DNA of 64,000 nt from Paenibacillus sp. OK003 (GCF_900109515.1 NZ_FOBD01000002.1:124001-188000), one strand, 5' to 3'. Numbered from the stretch's first letter, positions 9,382 through 16,338 are shown. Translations and numbers: made by a program. Notes: a model not told the origin generated them from the sequence alone.

Positions 9382-9954
9382 ATGATTGAAAATGTAAATT
9401 TTAATCCTAAAGAAGAGTTCCACACGGCTGCAAAGGTAGAGGTAAATGATTCTCTTATTCAAAACCTAAATAGTAATTCTAATTATGTTGCATTGACAGC
9501 TAAATATTCGATTGATATGAGTCAAGCGGAATGGCAATATTACAAGGGAATTCCAACAAAAAATCTGCTTATTCCTATTCAGGAGACTACGGCTAACGTA
9601 AATAAATTCATTGCAGTGTACTACGATGAAAGACAATTCATTAAAAATATCAAAGTCATGTCTATTGAAAAAACTCAAGATGGTTTTACATTGGCATTCT
9701 CTGATGCTGAAGAAAAACGCGAGGTAAAAGGGATATACAAAAATGATCAGTACATTGAAACACAGGTGAATGGCCAAGCGGTTGTAAAAGGAGAAGTCAC
9801 AACTATGGGGCTGCAAGATTGCCTCCAGGCGGGTTTTGAAGGCTTACCATTGTGGCTTAAATCGTTCTGTGCTGTAGCTTGTGGAGCTGTATGGACAGGA
9901 GCTGGTCTCGCAGCTTGTGCAGGGTGTTTGGTAGGTTTAGGTATTGACTGCTAA
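9382..9954 (+). CDS. Bacteriocin-like precursor with Cys-rich hydrophobic C-terminus (second of pair)
   Basis: 190 residues, 26 bases after the first paralogue with GGGAGGTA before the ATG. The N-terminal part is only loosely like the first, but the tails align closely: DC, LP, W, then CAVACGAV, LAACAGC and LVGLGIDC against LVGFGINC. It has six Cys in the tail where the first has eight. Two related tails made together suggest a two-peptide product or one precursor plus a variant. It has no signal peptide and no double-glycine leader that I can see. A bidirectional terminator follows its stop. Confidence 0.6.
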   Translation: MIENVNFNPKEEFHTAAKVEVNDSLIQNLNSNSNYVALTAKYSIDMSQAEWQYYKGIPTKNLLIPIQETTANVNKFIAVYYDERQFIKNIKVMSIEKTQDGFTLAFSDAEEKREVKGIYKNDQYIETQVNGQAVVKGEVTTMGLQDCLQAGFEGLPLWLKSFCAVACGAVWTGAGLAACAGCLVGLGIDC

Positions 9955-9966
9955 AAAGGATGCTGG

Positions 9967-10002
9967 AAAAAAGAAGCCGGGCTTAATCCCGGCTTCTTTT
10001 TT
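9967..10002. terminator. Bidirectional terminator between convergent genes
   Basis: AAGAAGCCGGG pairs with CCCGGCTTCTT, with A-runs before and T-runs after. It serves the Cys-rich pair on plus and the small membrane gene on minus, whose stop codon lies in the loop. Confidence 0.9.
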
Positions 10003-10168
10003 CTCTGTAAAAGTTAGAGATAAGAATGATAGCGATCCCAACAACCATTAAAATGATACCCATTGTTATATATGAAGTAAATTCTTCAATGATTATGAAG
10101 GCCAGACCTACAGCAAATATTAAAGTTCCAAGAAGCGTAAGCAATTTCCTTACCATTGATTTGCTCAT
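9983..10168 (-). CDS. Small two-helix membrane protein, candidate immunity protein
   Basis: 61 residues from ATG 10168 (an in-frame ATG at 10177 gives 64, but it sits only two bases from AAGGAGG). It has a short basic start, two hydrophobic segments (LLTLLGTLIFAVGLAFIII and MGIILMVVGIAIILI) and a basic tail NFYREKRSRD. Small two-helix membrane proteins are common as bacteriocin immunity proteins; its convergent position next to the Cys-rich pair fits, but this is inference. Confidence 0.6.
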   Translation of the reverse strand: MSKSMVRKLLTLLGTLIFAVGLAFIIIEEFTSYITMGIILMVVGIAIILISNFYREKRSRD

Positions 10169-10285
10169 AATCTGCATCCCCTCCTTAATTATATATACTA
10201 CTTTCGAAAGCAGTATTGAATTTATTTACATTATAACCTACAAACGGCACATAAAAAAGCTAAATGGGCTGTTTAAGGTCAGAAG

Positions 10286-10334
10286 GGAAAAACACATACA
10301 AACCCCGTTAGATTTGCAAGGGGTTTGTATGTGT
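10286..10334 (-). terminator. Terminator of the YvrJ-family gene
   Basis: A perfect 15-bp inverted repeat (10292-10306 and 10320-10334, ACACATACAAACCCC), followed on the minus strand by TTTTCCC. Confidence 0.85.
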
Positions 10335-10356
10335 ATACGAGATAAACATTCGAATA

Positions 10357-10578
10357 TTAACTATCTTTCTTTTGGTCCTGGCGGATAGCTGGTTGTGAAG
10401 AGCTCTGATGAAATGTCCTAACTAAAAGATTCATTGTCTTATCAAGCTGAGCCAACCGCTTCTCTAATCCGTCCATTTGCTTGTTAAATTTCACAAGAAT
10501 GGTTTGAAGTAGAATGAGACAAAGGGCAATGGGGAATCCAACGTTACCGATTAGCTGAATAACAGCCTGTAGATCCAT
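10357..10578 (-). CDS. YvrJ-family small membrane protein (holin-like size and topology)
   Basis: 73 residues starting MDLQAVIQLIGNVGFPIALC. The NVGFPIA motif within one transmembrane helix, followed by a charged amphipathic helix (FNKQMDGLEKRLAQLDKTM), is the hallmark of the YvrJ family (PF12841). The shape also recalls the BhlA/UviB bacteriocin-release holins. A strong site GGGAGG precedes the ATG, and the 24-bp palindrome lies 34 bases upstream. A frameshifted copy occurs at 13077-13296. A role in letting the leaderless wall enzymes of this island act or exit is a hypothesis. Confidence 0.75.
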   Translation of the reverse strand: MDLQAVIQLIGNVGFPIALCLILLQTILVKFNKQMDGLEKRLAQLDKTMNLLVRTFHQSSSQPAIRQDQKKDS

Positions 10579-10612
10579 AAGAAAGACCTCCCTTCTTTAG
10601 TTTCATTATACT

Positions 10613-10636
10613 ATATTACGTAACGTACCGCTATAT
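10613..10636. promoter_or_regulatory. Operator C of the island palindrome family
   Basis: ATATTACGTAAC then GTACCGCTATAT. It stands between the YvrJ gene (minus) and the remnant of a ribbon-helix-helix gene (plus), 34 bases before the YvrJ start codon. Confidence 0.8.
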
Positions 10637-10716
10637 AATAAAATAAGTTATAATAAATGTCACAATAGCATATATTACGTTTTATAACAGGAGTGAATAA
10701 CGAAAGGATGATGTTA

Positions 10717-10745
10717 ATGGAATAGATAGAAAAGCCTTCTAGGCT
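10717..10745 (+). pseudogene. 5-prime remnant of a third ribbon-helix-helix gene copy
   Basis: The stretch ending AGAAAAGCCTTCTAGGCT matches the start of the intact gene at 14495 and of the decayed copy at 13435, and the upstream 100 bases also align with those before 13435. It is cut off after about ten codons where the transposase remnant begins. Confidence 0.6.
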
Positions 10746-10748
10746 TGG

Positions 10749-11190
10749 TCATACCCCTGTCAAGAAGACAGATGAAAAAAAGCTATGTTGCCAGCGCGCA
10801 TCGATTTTCAATCGGTGCGCGTTGTTTGAGTCTGGCATAAAGCGTCGGTAGTTGTAATCGTAAATGCAATCTTCCACCGCTTGTCGAATCTCCGCTTCTG
10901 AATTACACAGTTTAAGGTACAGCTTCTCGGTCTTGAGATGCGAAAAGAAGGGTTCGATGTATGCGTTATCCAGGCAGGTTGCTTTGCGAGAGTAGCTGCC
11001 TTTCACGCCTAATGCTTCTAATCGTGAATCGTGTGTTGTACGCCTGAGACGTGTAATGGAAGCCTTCATCCGAATGGAGCTCAGCTTCCGTGACGTCTCT
11101 TTTTTGTGTTCACTGCTCCACCGTATCCAATACGAGTTGATCATCGTTCCGTTTGGACAATTGCCAAGCCACAATCTCGTTGTTGATCAT
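10749..11190 (-). pseudogene. IS3-family transposase (ORFB) remnant, several frameshifts
   Basis: Fragments of the DDE integrase core can be read in successive frames: NNEIVAWQLSKRNDDQLVLD from 11190, ELHSDEGFHYTSQAY further on, then GVKGSYSRKATCLDNAYIEP and FFSHLKTEKLYL with DYNYRRF near the end. These are the usual C-terminal half of IS3/IS150-type ORFB (SR-x-NCLDNA-x-E-FF). The N-terminal half, ORFA and both terminal repeats are missing, so the element is dead. Its left end is fused to a copy of the operator A promoter region, whose ATG position it occupies. Confidence 0.8.
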
Positions 11191-11224
11191 GATGTAAACT
11201 CCTTAATTATTCGAGATAATTAAC

Positions 11225-11276
11225 AAACACAGAATATCATATTGCGTAACGTTACGTAATATGATATTCTGTGTTT
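11225..11276. promoter_or_regulatory. Operator B: 52-bp palindrome, duplicate of operator A
   Basis: Same arms as operator A (AAACACAGAATATCATATT and its reverse complement). The core 11239-11262 is ATATTGCGTAAC followed by GTTACGTAATAT; all but one base pair are symmetric. The core lies 135 bases before the chosen start of the SLT-type gene. Confidence 0.85.
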
Positions 11277-11304
11277 AGAGCTTTAAAGTGAACATTACAG
11301 GTGA

Positions 11305-11331
11305 GGGGTTCACGTGTATTGTTCCAACCCC
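11305..11331 (+). promoter_or_regulatory. Leader hairpin before the SLT-type gene
   Basis: GGGGTT (11305-11310) pairs with AACCCC (11326-11331) across 15 bases, as in the leader at 8679-8705. Confidence 0.45.
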
Positions 11332-11397
11332 ATTAATCTCTATCTTCATTTGAAAATTATTCTTCAAAATACAATGGATGAAAGGTTGATGAGCAAT

Positions 11398-12060
11398 ATG
11401 GCTTTTAAAGTAGAAGTGTGTCCTCCGTGTAATTCTCTAGGATATGATATGCATGACATCCGTAATAGCGCAGTGAGGAAATGGCTCTACTATGCCAATG
11501 TTTACGGAAGTGCTTATAGTATGAATCCAGGTTTGTTACTTGCAGTAGTAAGTATTGAATCAGGAGGTGTCGTGTCTGCTGGACCGTACTATGGCTTAAC
11601 ACAAATTGGTACTGATATGCTTAATACGTACAACAAAGCGAAAAACACAAAGTATACCACTGCCGATTTACGTGGTAATGGTAGTCTGATTACGACTGAG
11701 AACGCAGCTGGAGGTCTAGCAATTAAAATCTTCGCAGAGTTTATTTCAAGATTGATCCGAACATTGGATGGAGCTACTGATACGTATACCAATGAAAATC
11801 TGATTAAACATTCTACTACGAACTGGAACGGAAGTATCTGTGGCGGAGAGGTTATGAATTTCACCCCGTTCACTGCCGAAAATGGGGGAACTACGACAAC
11901 ACGGGCCACCAGATTGTCTCATAGTTGCTATGGACAAAACGTTTATAATTTGATGAATTATGCCAGTGCATGGTGCGGTACATCGCCATGGTACAGTAAT
12001 CAACTGTCTGATGTATCTTTCACAACGACCTACCGAAAAGCTGTCGGTCAAAACGTGTAA
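11398..12060 (+). CDS. Leaderless SLT/lysozyme-like peptidoglycan hydrolase
   Basis: 220 residues from ATG 11398 (MAFKVEVCPP; in-frame starts at 11374 and 11389 are possible, but AAAGG at 11381-11385 and the MA-type start shared with the two other wall enzymes favour this one). NPGLLLAVVSIESGG carries the catalytic Glu and PYYGLTQIGTDML is the SLT-type GLMQI motif, so it should cleave the glycan strand. There is no signal peptide or membrane helix, so export would need lysis or a holin. It stands 135 bases downstream of operator B with a conserved leader. Several Cys are present (CPPC, SICGG, SCYG). Confidence 0.75.
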   Translation: MAFKVEVCPPCNSLGYDMHDIRNSAVRKWLYYANVYGSAYSMNPGLLLAVVSIESGGVVSAGPYYGLTQIGTDMLNTYNKAKNTKYTTADLRGNGSLITTENAAGGLAIKIFAEFISRLIRTLDGATDTYTNENLIKHSTTNWNGSICGGEVMNFTPFTAENGGTTTTRATRLSHSCYGQNVYNLMNYASAWCGTSPWYSNQLSDVSFTTTYRKAVGQNV

Positions 12061-12079
12061 GCATTAAAAAAGCCATTAA

Positions 12080-12110
12080 ATAGAGAGGGGAACTTCCCCT
12101 TCTCTATTTT
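12080..12110 (+). terminator. Terminator after the SLT-type gene
   Basis: AGAGAGGGGAA pairs with TTCCCCTTCTCT, followed by ATTTTTA. Confidence 0.8.
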
Positions 12111-12183
12111 TATTTTATGGAATTTAGTGTAAAATATGATTATGCATTGGTATTAGTGTAAGGTCATAATTATAAGATTGTGG

Positions 12184-12885
12184 GTGGTTAATATTAAGCT
12201 TTTACGTCTATCTATTATCATTGGGTGCTTAGTATTTATTTTTTCAGCATGTAGTTCACAAAGTCCAGAGAATGGTGACGCTAAGGGTGATGATGCATAC
12301 CAAGAGTGGGTGCAGAAAATTAAGACCGTATTTGGAGATAGATCATATATACTTCCAGACTACGATCCTAATGTTGGACCGCTTGAAATGGTGTATGGAA
12401 TATCTTCTACAAGTTATTCACTAGATCTATACCGATCAGACTCTTATAGTATCCAAAAAGACCTTTCCGGGCTTCATACTGTACATGATCTCTATTATTC
12501 TTATTCAAATAGTGAAAGAAAACAACTTTTAGAAGACACCGAAATATTATCTCGTTTTGGTGTTGAAGGTGAAATTAATAGAAAAGAAATTACTAAGGAT
12601 CAGTTTATTTTAAATAACACTCTTTTGGAATTTCAAAAGGAGAACAGCGATATAAAGATATATGAACTTAAAGGATCTCAAGATATCCAAGGAAGAGCAG
12701 ATACCATTATCGATTTTTTGAAAAAAAAAGGTATTAAATTAGGCCAGGTATTAATATTTGATTTAGAAGACCGTAGAAACTTGGAACTTTACTTAGCCTT
12801 CGATAATAGCCTTCAAGTAATATCTTTTACAATTCAAAACCTTAATGAGTTGGACAAGTATTTAGCGGATTTAAATATACATTAA
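12184..12885 (+). CDS. Putative lipoprotein of unknown function
   Basis: About 233 residues. A hydrophobic N-terminus ends in a lipobox, FSAC, followed by a polar linker. The start is GTG 12184 or TTG 12178; no good ribosome site is visible. The mature part is AT-rich, charged, and ends LNELDKYLADLNIH; I do not recognise a family. It lies between two terminators, so it is a single-gene unit. Confidence 0.7.
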   Translation: MVNIKLLRLSIIIGCLVFIFSACSSQSPENGDAKGDDAYQEWVQKIKTVFGDRSYILPDYDPNVGPLEMVYGISSTSYSLDLYRSDSYSIQKDLSGLHTVHDLYYSYSNSERKQLLEDTEILSRFGVEGEINRKEITKDQFILNNTLLEFQKENSDIKIYELKGSQDIQGRADTIIDFLKKKGIKLGQVLIFDLEDRRNLELYLAFDNSLQVISFTIQNLNELDKYLADLNIH

Positions 12886-12887
12886 AG

Positions 12888-12928
12888 AAAAAGGGCATTT
12901 CTAGTTTAGATCTAGAGATGCCTTTTTT
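12888..12928 (+). terminator. Terminator after the lipoprotein gene
   Basis: GGCATTTCTAG (12894-12904) pairs with CTAGAGATGCC (12912-12922), then TTTTTT. Confidence 0.85.
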
Positions 12929-13014
12929 GCCATGTACAATCTAGAAAGGTGTGAGTCTTCAGGAACAGAAGGATGATCTGAAAGGAGGATATTTCTGAGC
13001 GTCCATAGAGTCGA

Positions 13015-13054
13015 AAAAAAGGTTTTTTAAACCCCATTAGAATTAACGGAGTTT
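13015..13054 (-). terminator. Terminator-like hairpin after the YvrJ pseudogene
   Basis: On the minus strand, AAACTCCGTTA pairs with TAATGGGGTTT (G-U pairs allowed), followed by an A/T-rich run. It is the counterpart of the hairpin at 10286-10334. Confidence 0.5.
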
Positions 13055-13076
13055 AAAATAGTCAAGGGATGCGACT

Positions 13077-13296
13077 TCAACCATCATCCTTTTTATCTTG
13101 GCCATGAAGCGTTTTTGGTGTGCTTTGATGAAATGTCCTAACCAACTGTTTCATTGTCTTATCAAGCGGAGCCAAACGCTTCTCTAATCCGTCCATTTGC
13201 TTGTTAAATTTGATAAGTAGTCTGAAGAAGAATAAGGGAAAGAGCAATAGGGAATCCAACGTTTCCGATTAGCTGAACAACAGCCTGTAGGTCCAT
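13077..13296 (-). pseudogene. Frameshifted second copy of the YvrJ-family gene
   Basis: From ATG 13296 the frame reads MDLQAVVQLIGNVGFPIALS and then LILLQTTYQI before a stop. The rest of the protein (FNKQMDGLEKRLAPLDKTM) continues in another frame. Aligned to the intact copy at 10357-10578, two bases are missing near codon 28. The ribosome site and upstream operator are preserved, so the loss is recent. Confidence 0.8.
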
Positions 13297-13330
13297 AAGT
13301 AAAACCTCCCTTCTTTAGCCTAATTAAACT

Positions 13331-13354
13331 ATATAACGTAACGTACCGGTATAT
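13331..13354. promoter_or_regulatory. Operator D of the island palindrome family
   Basis: ATATAACGTAAC then GTACCGGTATAT, 34 bases before the YvrJ pseudogene start. Same arrangement as operator C. Confidence 0.8.
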
Positions 13355-13434
13355 ATTAAAGTGAGTTATAATAAATGTCAGAATAGCATATATAACGTGT
13401 TATAACGAGAGTGATAATGATAAGGATTATTTTA

Positions 13435-13650
13435 ATGGAATAGAGTAGAAAATCCTTCTAGGCTCACTGTGTATTTTTCTGAAAAAAGCTAGAACGGAGT
13501 TGCTGCATCGCTAATAATACTTGCTTGTCTCAATCACATCTGGTAGTTCTTGCTACACATAGTTTAATAGCCAATTATCAATACAATTTTTTTCAGGGAT
13601 AAACATATTGTGAGGCGTTACGAATCGCTATATAATATCCATAGCTGAAA
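13435..13650 (+). pseudogene. Decayed copy of the 87-residue ribbon-helix-helix gene
   Basis: Base by base it follows the intact gene at 14495 (CCTTCTAGGCTCAC, TGCTTGTCTCAATCACATCT, ACACATAGT), but the second codon is followed by TAG, frames are broken, and the stretch for about 20 codons before the end is missing. Its end still provides the AGGAGGG ribosome site of the next gene. Confidence 0.75.
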
Positions 13651-13662
13651 AGGAGGGTGAAT

Positions 13663-14028
13663 ATGAAGTACAGTATCAACTTATTTGGTTTCATGGTCGA
13701 TTGTGATATTAAGATTGATGGTGATCATTTTGGTATAGAAATACCGGAGGAAAATCAAAAGGCATTGAAAAATTACTTAATACGCGTATTACCCAAGTAT
13801 GGAAGGGAAGCTTCTAATGATTCGTCCTTAGATTCTTTAGTAAAACTTGCCCTGGATGCTGAAAAGACATTAGACGGCCGTATGGTAGAACCTAAATTAA
13901 AATTGCCCTATGAGTTTCAGCCTGAAATTAAAGAAAAACTAATTGAGGCAGCCGCGTTACAAGAGATATCAGCGACTCAATTATTGATTCGTATTATTGA
14001 GAATAAATATCAAGAAATCATAGGATAG
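13663..14028 (+). CDS. Small protein with ribbon-helix-helix-like C-terminus (copy 1)
   Basis: 121 residues from ATG 13663, five bases after AGGAGGG. The sequence begins MKYSINLFGFMVDCDIKIDG and ends with LPYEFQPEIKEKLIEAA followed by SATQLLIRIIENKYQEI. This last part has the pattern of a ribbon-helix-helix (a short extended start, two helices with a T/S cap). It is nearly identical to the protein at 14748. The function is unknown; a DNA-binding or antitoxin-like role is inferred from the C-terminus and from being followed by another small protein of the same kind. Confidence 0.7.
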   Translation: MKYSINLFGFMVDCDIKIDGDHFGIEIPEENQKALKNYLIRVLPKYGREASNDSSLDSLVKLALDAEKTLDGRMVEPKLKLPYEFQPEIKEKLIEAAALQEISATQLLIRIIENKYQEIIG

Positions 14029-14039
14029 GGGAATAGACA

Positions 14040-14204
14040 ATGGCATACGGAAATAAGGTTAAATTCCATTATGACGTACCTGTGTATATAAAAAAGCAAC
14101 TTGCTACGGCCGCAAAAAAGCTGAATATGACAGGAACTGAACTATTATCTAAAACCATTGAAGAAGAATATGAACGTATGATAAAGGAAAAAGAGGTTAA
14201 GTGA
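14040..14204 (+). CDS. 54-residue ribbon-helix-helix-like protein (copy 1)
   Basis: ATG 14040 to TGA 14204. It starts MAYGNKVKFHYDVPVYIKKQ and continues LATAAKKLNMTGTELLSKTI, an Arc/MetJ-like pattern of beta-strand then two helices, so probably DNA-binding. AGGGGAAT precedes it by seven bases and it follows the 121-residue gene by eleven, so the two are coupled. A copy differing at a few residues is at 15120. Confidence 0.7.
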   Translation: MAYGNKVKFHYDVPVYIKKQLATAAKKLNMTGTELLSKTIEEEYERMIKEKEVK

Positions 14205-14400
14205 GATTAGCCTGTAAAACCAATTCGTGCATTCTATGGATTTGGTCAATAAGAAAATTCTTTAGTAAGAATAATCTTGACCAATATGCTCATATGAAAA
14301 TACATGAAAAAAACAAAATAGTTTTCTGATCGTTTGCCTTAGATTAGATAAACATAGACATAGGAAATTTCTATTGTTGCATGACAATATAGTAAAGTCT
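14205..14400 (-). pseudogene. Decayed copy of the 98-residue minus-strand gene
   Basis: The sequence after 14204 aligns with 15285-15480 (shared TTAGCCT, ACCAATT, GATAAACATAGA, ATTTCTGTTGTT-like and CATGACAATA blocks), but the frame is broken. It shows that the duplicated unit included this convergent gene. Confidence 0.6.
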
Positions 14401-14494
14401 TTGCAGTACAATATTTTTTATGGTTTTTAATATGTATGTTACAATGACATATATTGTATGCTATGATAAAATAAATATAGATAGGGGGATATTA

Positions 14495-14758
14495 ATGAAA
14501 TCAAAAGAAAAGCCTTCTAGGCTCACAGTTTATCTTCCGGAAAAAGCTAGAGAAGAGCTACTGAATATTGCTAATAATACTGGCTTGTCTCAATCACATC
14601 TGGTAGTTCTTGCTACACATAGTCTAATAGCGAATTATAAGACTAAAGGCAATACAATTTTTTCAGATTTATTAGGTATTGGATCAAATCTAAATGGAAT
14701 TGATTCAAATCGCTATACAATAGCCGTAGCTGAGAAGGAGAGTAAATATGAAGTATAG
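14495..14758 (+). CDS. Ribbon-helix-helix protein, 87 residues (intact copy)
   Basis: ATG 14495 is preceded by AGGGGGA. PSRLTVYLPEKAREELLNIA followed by GLSQSHLVVLATHSLIA is a clear CopG/Arc-type ribbon-helix-helix with a basic N-terminus. It overlaps the next gene by 11 bases. Remains of the same gene occur at 13435 and 10717, each standing across operators C and D from a YvrJ gene, which makes it the best local candidate for the protein that binds the palindrome; this is inference. Confidence 0.75.
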   Translation: MKSKEKPSRLTVYLPEKAREELLNIANNTGLSQSHLVVLATHSLIANYKTKGNTIFSDLLGIGSNLNGIDSNRYTIAVAEKESKYEV

Positions 14759-15116
14759 TATCAATTTATTTGGGTTTATGGTGGACTGTGACTTTAAGAT
14801 AGATGGTGAGAATCTAGGTATAGAAATACCGGAGGAAAATCAGAAGGCCTTAAAGCAGTATTTAATACGCGTATTGCCCAAGTACGGAAGAGAAGCATCT
14901 ATTGAATCGTCCTTAGATACTTTAGTGAAACTTGCCTTAGATGCTGAAAAGTCATTAGATGGTCGTATGGTAGAACCAAAGTTAAAATTACCATATGAGT
15001 TCCAGCCCGAAATTAAGGAGAAGCTAATTGAAGCAGCTGCATTACAAGAAATGTCAGCTACTCAATTATTAATCCGTATTATTGAAAACAAATACCAAGA
15101 AATTATGGGGGAATAA
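14748..15116 (+). CDS. Small protein with ribbon-helix-helix-like C-terminus (copy 2)
   Basis: 122 residues; GAAGGAGAG ends seven bases before the ATG. It differs from the protein at 13663 at only a small number of positions (for example DFKIDGENLG for DIKIDGDHFG). Same inferred role. It belongs to an operon of three genes, each coding for a protein with a ribbon-helix-helix-like segment. Confidence 0.7.
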   Translation: MKYSINLFGFMVDCDFKIDGENLGIEIPEENQKALKQYLIRVLPKYGREASIESSLDTLVKLALDAEKSLDGRMVEPKLKLPYEFQPEIKEKLIEAAALQEMSATQLLIRIIENKYQEIMGE

Positions 15117-15119
15117 ATT

Positions 15120-15284
15120 ATGGCATACGGAAATAAAGTTAAATTCCATTATGACGTACCTGTGTACATTAAAAAACAGTTAGCTGCGGCTGCAAAAAAA
15201 CTGAATATGACAGCAACTGAGCTATTATCTAAAACAATTGAAGAAGAGTATGAACGTGTGACAAGGGAAAAAAAGGCTAAGTAA
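15120..15284 (+). CDS. 54-residue ribbon-helix-helix-like protein (copy 2)
   Basis: ATG 15120 to TAA 15284, three bases after the 122-residue gene. LAAAAKKLNMTATELLSKTI replaces LATAAKKLNMTGTELLSKTI of copy 1. Its last eight bases overlap the end of the convergent 98-residue gene. Confidence 0.7.
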   Translation: MAYGNKVKFHYDVPVYIKKQLAAAAKKLNMTATELLSKTIEEEYERVTREKKAK

Positions 15285-15573
15285 TATTAGCCTTTAGGAC
15301 CAATTGATTTATCATATTGATTTGACTTGAGGAAAGACTTTGATAGGAATAGTCTTCTCCAATTTGATCACTTGAAAAAAAATGATAAATGGTATACATT
15401 TCCGATGGGTTGTGTTCAATCAGATAAACATAGAGATTAGGCATTTCTGTTGTTACATGACAATAAAATTGAGATGTCGGACTAGCATCCACGATCCCCA
15501 TAATATGTTGCTTTACATCCACTGGCAACAAAATGGAGCAGTTTTCAGGAAATTGATTTTCATATACTAACAT
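15277..15573 (-). CDS. 98-residue protein of unknown function, convergent with the small-gene operon
   Basis: Begins MLVYENQFPENCSILLPVDV; contains VYLIEHNPSEMYTIYHFF and is otherwise without a motif I know. AAAAGGGGGT lies about ten bases before the ATG. The presence of a decayed copy at the matching place after copy 1 shows it belongs to the duplicated unit and supports it as a real gene. The stop overlaps the stop of the plus-strand gene by eight bases. Confidence 0.55.
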   Translation of the reverse strand: MLVYENQFPENCSILLPVDVKQHIMGIVDASPTSQFYCHVTTEMPNLYVYLIEHNPSEMYTIYHFFSSDQIGEDYSYQSLSSSQINMINQLVLKANIT

Positions 15574-15837
15574 AAGACAAGAGACCCCCTTTTAATTGAA
15601 TAACCGTTTCTGTACTTGGTCTGTCCATTATACCAAACGTACGTTCGCGTGTTAAGGGTGTAATTTCCACAGGAGTATATTTTTTACGTCTGAATGGAGC
15701 CGTATGTTTCGATTTTTCAGGTTACAATATTGACTCTTTGTTGTTATTTTTATCAAATAATGTATTTTGAGGAAAGTGTGGCAACTTCATTTACTATAGA
15801 TTCCTTTTTTTTGAAAAAGGTATTTTTATATCATATC

Positions 15838-15861
15838 ATAATGCGTAGTGATACGCTACGT
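15838..15861. promoter_or_regulatory. Operator G: weaker copy of the island palindrome
   Basis: ATAATGCGTAGT then GATACGCTACGT. It matches the consensus at about two-thirds of positions. No intact gene starts nearby on either strand; it may be left from a lost gene. Confidence 0.5.
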
Positions 15862-15901
15862 TATAATTGTGGAATAGTAACTTTTTTCATTTATTCTCGT
15901 T

Positions 15902-16185
15902 TTATATAAGAATTGATTTATGTGGAAATGAAGCGGGGTGAAAAAGAGAAGGCCGGTCTGCTAATTCCGATTGCGGCTCCATCCGCTGATGATTCAAATC
16001 GGTAGGCATCATATATGACACTTCTTTCTCCTGTTCAAAAATAGTGAGATGGAACAAAACCCCTGTTGTATCTTCTTGGTCCGGATCAAGTACGATTTTT
16101 AAGTGGCGTACCTTTTCAATCCATTCCTGAATTAGTGGTCTTTGCTTACTTCCATCTTGTTTAATAAAAAAGGGTAAAGGGGCAT
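15902..16185 (-). pseudogene. Open frame without a start, probable gene remnant
   Basis: The minus-strand frame is open for about 95 codons and reads like protein (QRPLIQEWIEKVRHLKIVLD, TGVLFHLTIFEQEKEVSYMM), ending in TAA. No ATG with a ribosome site is found at its 5-prime end, where it runs into the recombinase fragment. The family is not recognised. Confidence 0.4.
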
Positions 16186-16195
16186 CCTGGATGCA

Positions 16196-16312
16196 AACTA
16201 TAAGCTCTGGAAGAATAATGAGCTCTCGGCTGTAGAATTTATGAAGAAGCTGGATCTGAAAAAGAACACTTTTTACAAAATAGTGAGGGAATACGGGGCT
16301 ATTGAAAAGTAG
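16196..16312 (+). pseudogene. C-terminal remnant of a serine recombinase
   Basis: The frame reads NYKLWKNNELSAVEFMKKLD then LKKNTFYKIVREYGAIEK and a stop. This is the terminal helix-turn-helix of resolvase-type serine recombinases (W-x-N-E-x-(S/T)-AVE-x-M-K-x-L-x-L-K-x-NTFY). Nothing of the catalytic domain precedes it. It marks a lost mobile element within the island. Confidence 0.6.
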
Positions 16313-16338
16313 TGAGATCCGTTATCCTGTGAAGCGCT

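Noticed and set aside
13613..13640. CGTTACGAATCGCTATATAAT looked like another operator copy
   Set aside because: The matching bases at 14705 lie inside the intact RHH coding sequence, so this is a coding remnant, not an operator.
15694..15909. 71-codon AT-rich frame through operator G
   Set aside because: Phe/Tyr/Ile-rich translation of AT-rich DNA, no ribosome site and it would cover the operator.
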